From contig JACZZP010000016.1 in the NCBI GenBank assembly GCA_015183035.1, forward strand, positions 2,046,001 through 2,110,000: a stretch of DNA of 64,000 nucleotides, in the 5' to 3' direction. Below are positions 1 to 11,892 of this stretch, one piece after another (the first letter of the stretch is position 1; every line of letters starts with the position of its first letter). This DNA comes from Meloidogyne chitwoodi. Taxonomy: Eukaryota > Nematoda > Chromadorea > Rhabditida > Meloidogynidae. Position numbers and translations under genes: made by a program. The notes beneath the pieces are model-generated. The model made no database searches and had not been told where the DNA came from. It saw only the letters and a program-made list of their open reading frames with translations.

Positions 1-318
1 GATTTTCTATTATATATCGTTTTCGTAGCAAATGACCTAGGGAATATTGTTGACGCATTCCAAACTTTTTTTGAGAATTTTAATTTAAAAAAATAAATTT
101 ACTTCTGTAAGTTCCCCAAAACCAAATGGCCAACGATTTTCTTTATTTGGATCAGTTGGGTATATTGAAATCGGTGCTCTGTCTCCATGTCTCCAAATCT
201 AAGAAAATTAAATAAAATAAAAAATATTAAAACTAACCACTTGAACTAACAATAATCTATCATCTACACATTTAGCATAAATAAATACATTTATCAGAAT
301 TAACAAACATAAATACAT
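1..318 (-). CDS. Histidine acid phosphatase, 5' part (runs off left edge)
   Basis: Secreted phosphomonoesterase of the histidine acid phosphatase family. Three exons are visible: 238-318, 103-198 and 1-64, joined by 38-39 nt GT..AG introns with consistent phase. The start at 318 gives a hydrophobic signal peptide of about 17 residues ([17 protein letters not shown]). The next exon carries the family signature RHGDRAP, with the nucleophilic His and active-site Arg, followed by [23 protein letters not shown], seen here in parts (FGELTE, then GMRQQY). This matches the N-terminal third of the family; the C-terminal HD motif must lie to the left of the window. A second, full-length member lies on the plus strand at 34419-36812, so the family is expanded locally. 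The product is probably exported or lysosomal. The identification is very secure; only the 3' end is missing. Confidence 0.9.
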
Positions 319-2235
319 TTTTGAAAGAAATACAAAAGTTTTTTTAATAAACTTTGCCTTAAAAAATGTTTATTAAACTTATTCTGATTTTAAATAAAAT
401 AAACTTATTCTGTTTAAACTTTATTCTGATTTTTAATAGAATGAACATTGTTTTTAAAACTTGGTAAATTAAAAAATAGGACAAATTAGCAGCTATAAAG
501 CCAACTGTTGACTAATAGAAAATAAAAAACAGAATTCTTTAATTACACAGATTAATGTTTAATAGTGATTAAATAAATCTATAAATTAAACAAAAAATAC
601 TATTTTTATTGGAAAATATATTTTTACAGTCAAAGCTGGTTATAAATGACAAAAATTGATATTTAAATTTCCCTAAATAAAAAAAGATTTTTTTTATTTT
701 TATTTTAAAATCTCTCTCTTTTTTAGTTATTTTTTTTATCTAATAATTTGTTGCTTGTTTTTTTATTTGCAACAATTTCTGTTCAAAAAATATAAAATTA
801 GGTCATGAGGAAGAGAAAATAGACATTGGAGAGTATTTTTAGATGATGAGAATATTACTTTAAGGTGGTCCAGTTCTCTCGGACAGTTTTCTCTTTTTTC
901 GTTTCTCTTTTTTTCCTTTTCATTATTTTGGTCAGTTTTACATTTCCTTAGCTTCTTTTTTAAGAGTACACTGTTCAACTGGCGTTTTTTTTTATTCCAA
1001 GTTGAAGAAAAAAAGAAATAATAAAGAGGTATTTATCTAAATATTAAAAGAACATATAGAGAATATAAAAAGATTTTTTTGTTTAAAAAATTTGCCAGCA
1101 GAGAAAAGAAAAAATAGATAAAAAAGACCCCCTTGAAGACGAACGCTTGCTACAGACGAAAATAATAATAAAAAATAAAAATGGTGGTCAGAAAAATAAT
1201 TTTCGAGGGGTCAAAGGTTGCGTCACTTTTTAGGTATATATGGATGTGAAAAAATATAAATAGAAAAAAATAAAAAAATAGAAGAGAAGAAGAAGAAGAG
1301 TAGTAGTAGTGGACAGCAACAACCGCTCTAAGAAGGAACGCCGGTCAGTCACAGATTTTTTCTTTTTTTGACCTATTATCTTGCCAGACTGGACATTGGG
1401 CATTTTTATATAGAAGAGACTGTCTGACACAACTATATATATTTACTATATAGACAAAAATATATTTTTTGTTGAGTTATTATTTTTTAACAAAACACAT
1501 TTATTGACTCATTTCCATGTATTTTATAACTTGATATAAATTAAACTTTTTTTTAAACCTTTATATTTATAGATAGAGAATTAGTTAAACTTTAAAACTT
1601 GAAAATCAGAATTTTTTAAAGTTTAATTAAAACAAATTCTGATTTTTAAAACTTAAAAAATCAGAATTTTTCAATACATCCGTTATTGTACGAGTGTCTC
1701 AATCTGTACTAAATTAAATGCCTATAAAAGACAAGTAATTTCTCTAATTCTTTACATATTGGCATCTGCCACTATTTTAAAAAGAATATTTTTACTGACC
1801 ATAACTGGACAGTAAAAAATAATATTAAAAATGTTTTGCCTTGTTGCGCGCCTTTTCCCCCTTATATTTCTTAAAAATGAATAATTCTGGTTTTTATTTA
1901 TAATAAAAAAAAGAAACAAAAATGCCAGTAGTAAATAGAGACGACTGGCACAATTTTGACATTTTAAAAATAAAAAGAGAATTATTTAAATTTATTTATT
2001 TTTTATTATTTTTGACATCCCATTTATTCGCAAAAAAAAATTTTTTAATTTTATTTATTTTTAAAAATTAATTTTTTACTTATCACCCCATTTATTCGCA
2101 AAATTCTTGAAGTCCCATTTAATCGCAGGCAAATATTTTTAGTTATTTTTTTAAATTAATTTTTTAGTTTGTTTTTTAATTTCTCAAGGCCTTGACTTTC
2201 TACATAATTTTATATTTATTTTTTATTTATTTTAA
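319..2235. other. Intergenic region, AT-rich
   Basis: I see no convincing gene. It lies between the 5' ends of two divergent genes (acid phosphatase on -, zinc-finger protein on +), so it must hold both promoters. Low-complexity pieces occur, including repeated AACTTATTCTGATTTT-like stretches near 375-440 and inverted copies of AAAATCAGAATTTTT near 1605-1670. Short ORFs at 763-978 and 1230-1430 have no domain features and low-complexity composition. Confidence 0.7.
2019..2127 (+). repeat. Three direct copies of CCCATTTATTCGCA
   Basis: The motif CCCATTTATTCGCA occurs at 2019-2032, 2087-2100 and, with one change (CCCATTTAATCGCA), at 2114-2127. All lie just upstream of the zinc-finger gene start at 2236. 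The same 14-mer forms the terminal inverted repeats of a small element inside that gene's intron at 3432-3505. Confidence 0.75.
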
Positions 2236-4856
2236 ATGCTAAAACAAGAATCTCCTATTGATTCAAAACAACATTTAATTAATGGAGCAGAAAAAATACA
2301 TAAAGACGCAAAATTTTCTAGGTAAAATTTTTTTTTTAAATTTTAATTTTGTCTCAGTTTTTATGAATTTGAAAAAGCTTTTGATGAGTGGAAACAATTA
2401 TTTAATCATCCCTTTCGTGTTGCAAGTTCTGAAAGACAGGAAGATGCTGAAATGGCTGCTCGTTTTAGATATCGTTATGTTGTTTATCATTGGTTAGATT
2501 TTTTTGTATTTTTATATAGGGTTACCTTAGGGTGACCCTATAAATGGAGTTTTAACTTTAGTCTCTAATTATAAGGACATTTTAATTTAAAAACACTTTT
2601 TGGCGCCGCCACAGACTGTCCTCTTATAATTTAATTAAAAAAATTTTTTCAAGTTCACGTTATGGAGAGCCACGTAAACGCGGTGCTGGTCGTCGTCCAC
2701 ATCAAAATTATCTTCCTTGTGGCTGCAATGCAAAATTAAGATTAAATTATCAACAACAAAATGGGGGGTCTTTATTAATTACAACTCTAGTAACAGAACA
2801 TAATCATCTTTCTCCTAATGAAGAAAATAATGAAGGAGGAAATGAAAATTTTGAAATTAAAAAAATTAAAAATTCACCGGGAAGTGCACACCGAAGTTAT
2901 GGTAAGAAAAAAGAAAATTTAAAAATCTGCGCCGAAATAACACACTACTATAGAAGAGAGAAGACAGCTCTCCCCCAACGGAAAGGGGGTAATTTCGGCG
3001 CGAATGTAAATTAGGCGCGGATTTTTCCATATTTGTCAGAAAAACTTTTTTTCTACTTCCAGCCTTTTTAAATATAAAATTAATTTTTTTTAATTTTTTA
3101 GAAGAAGATTTAAATAATAGTAATAATATTTCACAATTTTCTCCACTTAATTTACAAACAACAAATATTGTTTTACACAATTCTCCATCTTCAGGTGGTC
3201 AGAGTAGCTTAGAAGGAGAAATATTAGGAATAAATCAACAAAAAACATCTCCAAATGATTTAAAATCTTTAATTTATAAAAATTTAAATTTTAATGAAAA
3301 AAGGATTGACTTAAAAAATGATGGGGGATTAAGTGCTGCTTTTGCTTTAAATTTAGCTTTGGTTAGTTTCTCAGACTCTAATGACTCATTTTTTATTTTA
3401 TAAAAATTTAGAACAGTACTTGTTTAGTTACACACCCCATTTATTCGCAAGAAAACATTATACCCTTAAAAAAGACAGAGACATTCCTGCGAATAAATGG
3501 GGTGTTTACCTAAACCAGGGCAATTTCCAATTTTTTTTAATTTTAAAATTTTATTTTTATAAATTTAGAAAGCAAGTCTTAATGCAGTAACAAATTGTCC
3601 ACAAAATTCAATTAAAACAGAATATACAAGTAATAATAATATTCCTTTATTACAGCCAAATAATCGCCAAACAAATAATAATAATAATAATAATAATCAA
3701 ATTTTTAATTTATTACGTTTATGTTCTCCATCAAATAATAATAATAATAATAATTCTTTAAATAATAATAATCAATTATTATTACCTCTTTTACAACAAT
3801 TAATTAAAAATTCAACAACAGGTTTATTTAATTAAAAATTGTTTAAATTAGACTATTAAAAAACTTAAAACTTATTAAAAGGGGAATTGAGTATGTGTCC
3901 TCGGTGGTCTAGGTGGTAGAGCGCTCGACTATTCATTAAGAGGGTTGAAGGTTCGAATCCTGTCGATGCCTAAACTTTCTGTTTGGCTCCCCCGGTATTT
4001 ATTTATATTTTAAAATTGTGGTACCAAATTAATATAAGTACCCTCTATTTTTTCCAATTTCTAAATAATATTAAAGAATAATTATTTTATATTTTTAGCA
4101 CCTCTTTTACCTCAATTACCTCAACTTCCATCTCCTTCTGTTACTACAAAACAACAAACTGGATCTGCATCTAATTCTGCATCTTCTATTTTTTCTTCTG
4201 TACAACACCCAATTATTGTAAATTAAAAAGAAAATTTTTAATAAATAATATTTTTAAAGGTTCAAACACTTCAACGCAAACTAGAATTAAATGGAAATAA
4301 TTTAATCAAATCAGAAGGTACAAAAAATAATAATAATTTAACTGGAGTAACTGATTGGTTAAATCAATCTGTTGAATTACAAAGATTAACTGCTGAAATT
4401 GATAAAAAAAGAAATCAAGAACATTCTAAAGTTAGTTAAAATTTAATTTTATATTTAAAAAGGTTTCATTGCAATTTTTCGTCAATTGGACAAAATGGTC
4501 AATAACAAAAATGTTAAAATTTTTAAAAATTTACAAAAGGATTTCTTGGGCAAATTATCCAAAATTTTACTCAATTAATTTTTAGGTTCACAATCAATGG
4601 ATAGAAAGAATAGCAAATTTGGAGAAAGAAATGCGAGATAAAAAGGTTTATTATTAAAAAAAAATTTTTAATTTAAATTTATTTTTTATAGACAGCTATA
4701 GAACAAGAATTTCATCAACGTATAAATTTATTAGAAGAATGGAGAAGAATGCAAGATTTAAATATTGAGAGAGAATGGAATCAAAATCGTTCAGCTTTGG
4801 AATCTTCCGAATTAATTAATAAAATATTTAAAGAAAATAATAAAGAGAAAAAATAA
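2236..4856 (+). CDS. Zinc-finger protein with FAR1/ZSWIM-type (WRKY-GCM1 fold) domain and C-terminal coiled coil
   Basis: Nine exons: 2236-2321, 2358-2492, 2654-2901, 3102-3361, 3569-3821, 4099-4217, 4260-4430, 4586-4645, 4692-4856, giving about 498 aa with all phases consistent. Residues ~35-140 form a zinc-binding domain: HPFRVASSE, FRYRYVVYHC, then a basic PRKRGAGRRP stretch, NYLPCGCNAKLRLNY and EHNH. The Cys/Cys and His-x-His ligands resemble the FAR1/FLYWCH/ZSWIM1-3 N-terminal group, so DNA binding is likely. A Ser/Asn-rich linker with poly-Asn runs follows. The last ~130 residues are charged and probably coiled coil (EWRRM, REWNQNRSALESSELI). This C-terminus has a close paralogue at 45771-46430. 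Introns contain a 73-bp MITE, an inverted-repeat element and a tRNA-like sequence. Exact family name is uncertain; the gene itself is well supported. Confidence 0.82.
2929..3001. mobile_element. 73-bp MITE-like element, family A copy 1
   Basis: It begins GCGCCGAAAT and ends ATTTCGGCGC, a perfect 10-bp terminal inverted repeat. The core (AGAAGAGAGAAGA, AGCTCTCC, AAGGG, TAATTTCGGCGC) closely matches the element at 5574-5645. It sits in intron 3 of the zinc-finger gene. Confidence 0.8.
3432..3505. mobile_element. 74-bp inverted-repeat element with 18-bp perfect termini
   Basis: The termini ACACCCCATTTATTCGCA (3432-3449) and TGCGAATAAATGGGGTGT (3488-3505) are perfect inverted copies. The element is in intron 4 of the zinc-finger gene. 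Its terminal motif recurs as direct copies upstream of the gene (2019-2127). Confidence 0.75.
3897..3970 (+). other. tRNA-like sequence in intron, sense
   Basis: It has an A-box-like GGTCTAGGTGGTAGAGC and a B-box-like GGTTCGAATCC. By eye the acceptor stem pairs 5/7 and the anticodon and T stems 4/5 each, so it is probably a decayed or tRNA-derived sequence. It lies in intron 5 of the zinc-finger gene, in the same orientation. Confidence 0.55.
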
Positions 4857-5312
4857 TTTATCTTTGTTTTATTTATTTATAAAATTAATATTTTTATCAG
4901 CATTCTCAGGGCATTATTTTGAATTATATATATTATTACCTCTTGTATTTTTAAAAATAAATTATATTAAATGTTTCAACTCTTGTTATAAGAACACTGA
5001 ATGTTTAAGTTATAAAAACATCAAAGGAACAGGTGTTAACGTTTTTCCGGAAAATAAATGATAATAAATGTCTGTGTTTCTGAAAAATAAAATACATTCC
5101 GGAAAAAGATTAAAATACTTAATAACAATTCAGGAAAATATTACAACTTTTTAAAATGTTTTTCCGGACAATATAATAGATTTCCGAAAAACAAAAAATA
5201 CATTCCGGAAAATGTTAAAATACATGAATTAAAAATTCAGGAAAACATTACTCTTTTTGTTTTTCCGGAAAGTTTACAAGATAAAAACAAACAAATACAT
5301 GTTTATTAGTTT
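4857..5312. repeat. Intergenic spacer with TTTTCCGGAAAA palindrome cluster
   Basis: Copies or near-copies of TTTTCCGGAAAA occur near 5045, 5097, 5160, 5203 and 5264, separated by 35-65 nt of AT-rich sequence. The spacer lies between the convergent 3' ends of the zinc-finger gene and the nucleotide-sugar transporter. I see no gene in it. Confidence 0.7.
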
Positions 5313-6934
5313 CTATTCATGTTGTACAATAGAATTGTATTTATTAATTTTTCCGAAAGGTTTAAGTTGTTTATCTTTTGATGAAAATAAATATAAAATT
5401 GTTGCAATAATTGTTATAATAATTCCAAAAAATGTTGTTAAATTTGGAGAAGAATCATAAAAAACATCTATAGAAAGTAAATAAGCAATAAATATTTGAA
5501 TTGATGAAGAACAATTTTGGGCAATTGTTGTATTTAACTATAAATTTTTGAATTTTATAAAAAAGAAAATATTGCTCCGAAATAACCCCACTTTTACAGA
5601 AGAGAGAAGAAAAGCTCTCCACAAGGCAAAGGGTAATTTCGGCGCAAGCATATAACCTCCCGTTACCAGAAAAATTAAAAATTAATACTGTATTAGTAGT
5701 TGCAACACAATATATCAACAATGAATGTAAAAAAGATCCAGCAATAATCATTATGAGAAAGCAAATATAAAAAGTTGTTGTTGTACTTGTCTTTAAAATA
5801 AATTAAATTAAAAAATTAATTTTTCCCATAAAGTTAATTTACTTGAAAATAAGAATAAGCATCTCTTAATTCATCTTGAACAATATCAGCAATCAAAAAA
5901 AGGCAAAGACAATTAAAAGTATTTAAATAAATTAATTCAATAACAGACATATCCATTTGAGTACGAACTTTTTCCATCAAAACTAAACTCGCACTTTGCA
6001 TAGTTAATGCTACAAAGGAATAGGCTAATCCCCAAATATCAAAACTGACTTCAAAAATTGCTAAAAATATTTTTTTTAATAATTTTTGAAATTAAAAAAA
6101 TAACAAGCTAATGCAGAACCAAAACAAATAAAAACCAAAATTGTCAATGTTATAATAGAAGGATGTTCTTTTCGTAAAAATAGAAAATAAAAAACAATTA
6201 CGGTTAAAGGAACAAATTTTTCAAAAAATGGAAAAAATGGTAGAGAAATTCCATCAAAGCAATGAAGCGATATATAACTAAAAAATAATATAGAAGGAAA
6301 AGAAATCACAAACTGAGAGAGACAGTAGAAAAATGAAGGCATAAACATTGTTTTACCACGATAAAACTTAAAACAGTTAAAATATAGTTTGTTTTGTTTA
6401 TAGAAAAATACAAAATGTTTTCCGGAAATATTTTTAATAAATGTTTTAACAAAAAATACAACTTGTTCCGGAAAGTTTTAAAATACACAAATATTTTCAG
6501 AAAAAAATACATTATTTCATAGATGTATTTTATTTAAAAATGTGTTGTTTTAGCAAAAAAAAGTTTATATAAAAATACCGTGTATGCTTGCACTTTAAGC
6601 AGTTTTGTTATTCTTTAAATTAAATAAAAATACAAAAAAATACATTTTAATAAAAATTACCTTGCAAATTCAATTAAAGATAAAAGTAATGCCATCTAAA
6701 TATTTTAATTAATTTTTAAAAATTAAAAAAAAAATATTTTTTAATTTTTACATTAAATAACGAAATAACAATAGGATAATCAAAAAAGAATTTAGTTATA
6801 ACAATTCTTGAAAATAATGAATTAATAACATTTACAGTTCCAAATAAGAATAAACTGTAAAAATAAATTTAATTATAATTTTTTTAAATAAATAAAAACC
6901 TTTTTATTGGATGTAATGATAAAGTAGAATCCAT
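5313..6934 (-). CDS. Nucleotide-sugar transporter, SLC35D-like
   Basis: Nine exons in transcript order: 6900-6934, 6752-6854, 6661-6695, 6579-6612, 6314-6366, 6105-6277, 5843-6060, 5689-5790, 5313-5537; 325 aa, the usual family length. About ten hydrophobic segments are present. Recognisable drug/metabolite-transporter features include FDGISLPFFPFFEKFVPLTV (helices 3-4 region), SFDIWGLAYSFVALTMQSAS and the late motif CVATTNTLNTT..CSSSIQ, which corresponds to the conserved NSALTT..VG(C)xKN segment of SLC35D proteins. It probably exchanges UDP- or GDP-sugars for the nucleoside monophosphate across the Golgi/ER membrane. The donor for intron 8 was chosen for phase (ACA at 5689-5691, GTATTA donor). 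That intron holds MITE family A copy 2. Substrate cannot be predicted. Confidence 0.85.
5574..5645. mobile_element. 72-bp MITE-like element, family A copy 2
   Basis: GCTCCGAAAT at the left and ATTTCGGCGC at the right form 10-bp inverted repeats with one mismatch. The interior matches 2929-3001. It lies in the last intron of the nucleotide-sugar transporter. Confidence 0.8.
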
Positions 6935-7334
6935 TAAAAATTAATATTTTAAAAAATATTTTAATTATAATATAAATTAATTAACTTGTTTTTAAATAAT
7001 AAGAAAATCAACAAAACATTGCTAACAAATTTAAAAAAAGAAAGATGTTTATCTTTAAAGATATTCATCAATTAAAATAAAAAAAAGAAAGAAAACAATT
7101 TAATTTTCTTGATCATTAATTTATTTATTTAAAAATATATTTTAATAAAAATTAAAGTAAATAATTTTTATAAAAATAAATCAAAAAACGAATTTTAAAA
7201 TTTATAAAAAATCAACAATTATAAAAAAACAGTAATTTAAAGCTACAAAAAATGCAAAAATAAAATTACAAAAATAAATACAACAATTTAAATTAATTGT
7301 AGTCGAAAAAAGTATTCGTTAAATTATTTAATTT
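6935..7334. other. Intergenic region, AT-rich
   Basis: This is sequence between the transporter start and the 3' end of the chloride channel on the same strand. I see no gene, repeat or RNA in it. Confidence 0.6.
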
Positions 7335-10300
7335 TTACTTTTCAGAATTAATTAAATTAGAAAATTGTTTATTATCATCTGTTGGTGAATTTAAAGGTGA
7401 TATAATACGTACTTTGCGATTTGGACTTGTTGATTTTCTTTTTTTATCTGCACTACGTAAACATGAATGGGAAGAAGAAGGAGAACAAGAAGAAGGAGTT
7501 GTTGTTGTAGAAAAACTAATTAAAAAAAATATTTTTTTGCTCAAAAACATTTTTATTTAACAACTTTAAAATTAAAAGCTACCAAAATCGCTCGAACCCA
7601 CGAACCCTCCTACTTATTAAAATTACTAACCCACTACACCACAACACTAACACAAACAAAAGTTTAAATAAACACTTATATTTATATTTAAATAAACTTA
7701 TTTCACAAACTTGGGGTCTTCCGGAAAGTTTTGCTTCTCTTCTTCTTCTTCTTCTTTTTTCTCTATTAAATTAGCATTATTACAAGTAGTCTCTTCGTGT
7801 GATTTTTCATCATCACTAGATGAAATAACAAATATAGGAACTTTTTTAATATTATTATCTTCATTATTATTTTTTACTCCCTTAATTATTTCAACAGCCG
7901 ATTTTATTGCTTCTGAAGCTTTTTGAATAATTTCACTTTTTTTATCTTTTTCTTCTTCTTCTTCAATATTAGAAATAAATGTTTTACTTAAATTTTCTTC
8001 ATCACAACTATTATTTGTTTCATTTGAAATAATTGAAGATTTTCTAGCTATTAAATCACCTGAATGAATTCTTTCTACTGCTTGTCTCAACTTTAAAAAA
8101 ATTATTAAAATTAATTAAAATTAAAAACATCTCTTAAAGCAACAACACCAACTAAACGACCACATTTTGTAACATAAGCACGATTTAATCCTAACATTGA
8201 AAAAAGTGAGTGAACTTTGAATAATGACGTTTCTTCTACTAATTGAAAAGGGGCCTTTAAAAAATAAATTTTAATAAATAAAAAATAATTATTTTTTAAA
8301 TTTAACCGGATCAACTCCAATAGATCGAAAATCAATTCGTTTAGAAAGTTGTTCACGTTCCCAAATTGTTCTCTCATCTCCAAAAAGGTCAATATCACCA
8401 CTTTGGTTGTCAATTCCTCGACGAAATCTTTGACTAAATCTTGACAATGTTCTAATCATATCTAAAAAAATAATTTAATTAATTAAATAAATTAAAAAAA
8501 AAACCTCCAATAGTGCTATAAACATCACTTGAAGAAGAAGAATGATTTATTGCTGCAGGAATAGTAGATGAACGTTTAACAGACATTATTGGTTTATTTA
8601 AATATTGTTGTTGTTCTTGTAAATTATTTTTTATATTTTCTTCTTCTTTAATAATAATATTATTTTCTTCTTTTTTTTCTTCAATTAAAGTTTCAGATTT
8701 TGTTTTTGTTATTATTTTATTAAAATTAATAAATGAATGTTTTTTCTCTTTTGGAGGTTCTAAAAAATTTAAAAGAGAAGGAATATTTGTATTTTTATTA
8801 TTATTTGATAATTGTTGTGAACATTTTCTTTTATTAAATAATTTAATTGCTTCTTCTTTTCTTCTAATTGAACCAACATGTGAATTTAATATTCTAATAA
8901 GTTTACAACGACTACAAGAACCAATAAGTATTTGTGTCTCTATAAAATATAATAATATTAAAATAATATAAACATTTTCCTGAAAATATATACATTTTCC
9001 GGAATATATATATTTTCTGAAATATATATAAAATTTCCGGAAAATATACATACATCCGAAAACTATTAAAAAACAAACTTTACGGAAAACATATAAAACA
9101 TTTTCCGGAAATATTAAAAATAAACTTTCCGAAAAACAATAAATACATATGTAGTAAGAAAAATAAACTTTGTTGGAAAATACAGTTTTATAGTATTAAA
9201 TGTAAATGAAAAAACATTATTTAAAAGTTTTCCGGAAAATATAAAAACAAGTTTAATTTTTATTTATTACCTTTATTTTCAACAATAGGAAAAGCCTTTA
9301 ATCTAGGGTATTCAAACAAAACTTCTTGTAGTTCAGCATAAGTTGTTGAATTTGAAAAGAATTTTGTATCACGAGTCATAAATTGTTCAACCAAAATTCC
9401 ATGAAAGCTAAAAAAATTTAAAAATAAATAAAAATTAAATTAAATAAAAACCGTGAAGTAGTTTGAGGAATATCAGGTAAATATGGCAATTTTTTAAGTT
9501 TAATAGCTGAATCATAAATTGAAGGTTGTAAATTAGAACAAATTGCATTGGCTATTAACACAGCAATCTAAAAATAAAAAATTAAATTTAAATAAAAAAT
9601 TTTAAAATACCATAACAGGTAAAATATATAAAAGTTGCCCAGTTAATTCAAAAATAATAACAGCCACAGACACCGTGTGAGTAACTAAAAATAAAAAAAT
9701 TAAATTTAAATAAAATAATAAAAAACCTCCTCCAGTCAGAGCTGCCGAACCAACAATTGCATAAACACCGGGAAATATTTGTGCTTCATTTGGACCTCTG
9801 AGACCGCTTGGATATAATGATGCCTAAATTAAAATATAAATTTAAAAAAAATAAAAAAATACCATAATTTCCCCAATTAAACGTCCAATAGCTGCACCAA
9901 GAACAAAAGAAGGGCCAAAAATGCCAGCAGGAATAGGCAGAGTACTTGCCAATATTGTAAAAATAAACTTAAATTAATAAAATTTAATTAAAATTAATTT
10001 AAAGAAAATATACATAAATTCCAATAAAGATGGGTAATGTAGTAAAATGTGTAAAATAATCTTTATGAGACCAAGAAGAGATTAATTGTTCTGGACAGGC
10101 ACGATTACTAACGTTGGGAAGTGAAAAGGTACAATCAGCAAAAAAATCCTTTTAATTTTATAAAAAATAAATAAATAAAATTAAACCTTTGCTACGTACA
10201 TAAATTTTTTCTAAAATTAAAAATTAAATTATTAAAAAAAGTTAATTAAAAGGAAAACCTCTCCTCCCAAAAATTGACCAAATCCTTGTGGATAAGTAAG

Positions 10301-11892
10301 AGAGCCAATAATTAAAGCAATAAATATTGGATAAATTGACCAACTTAAAAAATATAAAATTAAAAAAATATATTTAAATTAAACTGTTTTTGAAAGAAAA
10401 ATTTGGCGATTGAATTACAGCGGAGAAAAAGAACACAACGCCTTTGTAAAAGTATAAAAGCAGCAGAAGCAAAACCGCAAATAACACTGCAAAAATAAGA
10501 AAACATACAAAACTTGAGTTTTACAAATATAATTGATAAAATACAAAAGAATTTTCCGGAAATGTATAAAAATAAATAAACTTATTAAAAAATACAAGTT
10601 TCCGGAAACGCATAAAAATAAATAAATATATTTGAAAATACACAAGTTTCCGGAAAACACAAATATTTTTTAAAACGTTTATTTTCTTATAAAAATACAT
10701 ACTAACCCAACAATAGAAAATATAGGCAGTTCTTCCGGCAAAAAAGCATCCTTGGGAAATTGTGTTTGATAAAACGCAGACACAGTAACTTCTGTTTCAA
10801 CTAAAAGCACTCTAAGTATTCGAAAAAGAACAGTTGAACAAGTTGCAGCGAAAAAACCTCGCCAATAATTTCTTACAGCAAAATAGGCAGATGTGACTTC
10901 TATTGAGAATAAAACACCTTTTTTTTAATATTTAAAAAAAAAATAAAAAATAATTTTTTTGATTAAAAAAACCTCCAATAGGTGCAGAAAATGTAGAAGA
11001 GACACCAACAGCACAAGCAGCGGCAAGCATTTCAAAACTTTGTGATTCATTTGAATAAGCACCTTTAAAAGAATGAACACAATGACTTAATTGATTGGCA
11101 ACAACTGAAGCAATGTGGACAAAAGGTCCCTAAACAAATAAATAATTTAAAAATAATTAAATAATTTAGAAGAAAAAAACCTCTTTTCCAATAGGCAATC
11201 CACTGCCCAAAGAAAGTGTTAATCCAATCATTTTAGAGAAAAGTGTTCTCAAAGTTAAAAATTCTTTTAAAATTACACCTCTAAGAATTGTCTAAAATAA
11301 ATATTATTTATTTATTTTTTAAATTTAAATAAAAAATACTTTCATTTCAGGTATTCCACTTCCAATAGCATGTGGAGAAATTAATCTAACAAAAAAAGCT
11401 GAAGCCAAAACCAAAATAACCATATATCCTGCCCAAACAAAATATGTAGAAATTAAATTTAAATTTCCTTGAGTATTTTTGTGAACAATTTCGATGAAAA
11501 AGACGTGCCCTGAAAATAATAAATTAAATTTAAAAATTAAAAAAACATGTTTGTAAATGGTCAATAGCCATATCCATAATTAAAGAACACAAAGCAACAA
11601 GAATACCAAGAAGTGCAAGAAATAGCCAATCTTCTAATAAACTTGCTACATTTTGAAAAATAAGTAGAATTTTTCCTAAAATTATTTTTTAATTTAAAAT
11701 TCAAAAATTATTTTAAAATATACTTTTAAATTTGTAAAAATTTCCTTGATAATTCTTCTTAATTTTTTCCTTTTTGTCTTTTTCTATTTGTTCATAAATT
11801 TCAAGTTCATTCCCTCCTTTTTCAATATCAACAACAAAAGGTGATATTTTGTTGTTGCTTTCTGCTTTGTTGGTAATTAAAAAACGTTTCAT
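7335..11892 (-). CDS. clh: CLC voltage-gated chloride channel
   Basis: Twenty exons: 11724-11892, 11547-11675, 11340-11509, 11181-11291, 10973-11129, 10707-10917, 10385-10486, 10259-10343, 10187-10210 (24 nt), 10014-10148, 9863-9967, 9727-9823, 9611-9684, 9452-9567, 9271-9407, 8505-8939, 8307-8461, 8129-8254, 7711-8090, 7335-7515; about 1032 aa. All three CLC anion-pathway signatures are present: GSGIPE (~aa 150), GKEGP with the gating glutamate (~191) and GIFGPS (~443). CBS1 ([12 protein letters not shown], ~563-607) and CBS2 (~800-846) flank a charged linker, followed by a long acidic Glu/Lys-rich tail. This is most like plasma-membrane ClC-1/2-type (nematode CLH) channels. If the last intron is retained, the protein stops at 7698 instead of 7335. 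Introns hold TTTTCCGGAAAA clusters and a tRNA-like sequence. Confidence 0.93.
7582..7656 (-). other. tRNA-like sequence in last CLC intron, sense
   Basis: On the minus strand it reads TTGTGGTGTAGTGGGTTAGT (A-box-like), then GTGGGTTCGAGCG (B-box-like) about 30 nt later. No clean cloverleaf is visible. It has the orientation of the host gene. Confidence 0.5.
8970..9240. repeat. TTTTCCGGAAAA cluster in CLC intron 15
   Basis: Palindromic TTTCCGGAAA cores recur near 8995, 9036, 9103 and 9227 with degenerate copies between them, in a repeating context like ACATTTTCCGGAAAATATA. Similar clusters lie in intron 6 of the same gene (10552-10650). Confidence 0.7.

Noticed and set aside
763..1430. Minus-strand ORFs at 763-978 and 1230-1430
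   Set aside because: Low-complexity Lys/Glu and Leu/Tyr-rich translations, no splice context and no domain features.
2866..3180. Minus-strand ORF of 104 codons
   Set aside because: It lies opposite exons and intron of the zinc-finger gene and includes a MITE; the plus-strand frame is clearly coding.
5313..5790. Donor at GTAACG (5666) for the last intron of the nucleotide-sugar transporter
   Set aside because: It puts the final exon out of frame; the GTATTA donor keeps the conserved CVATTNTLNTT segment and the last two membrane helices.
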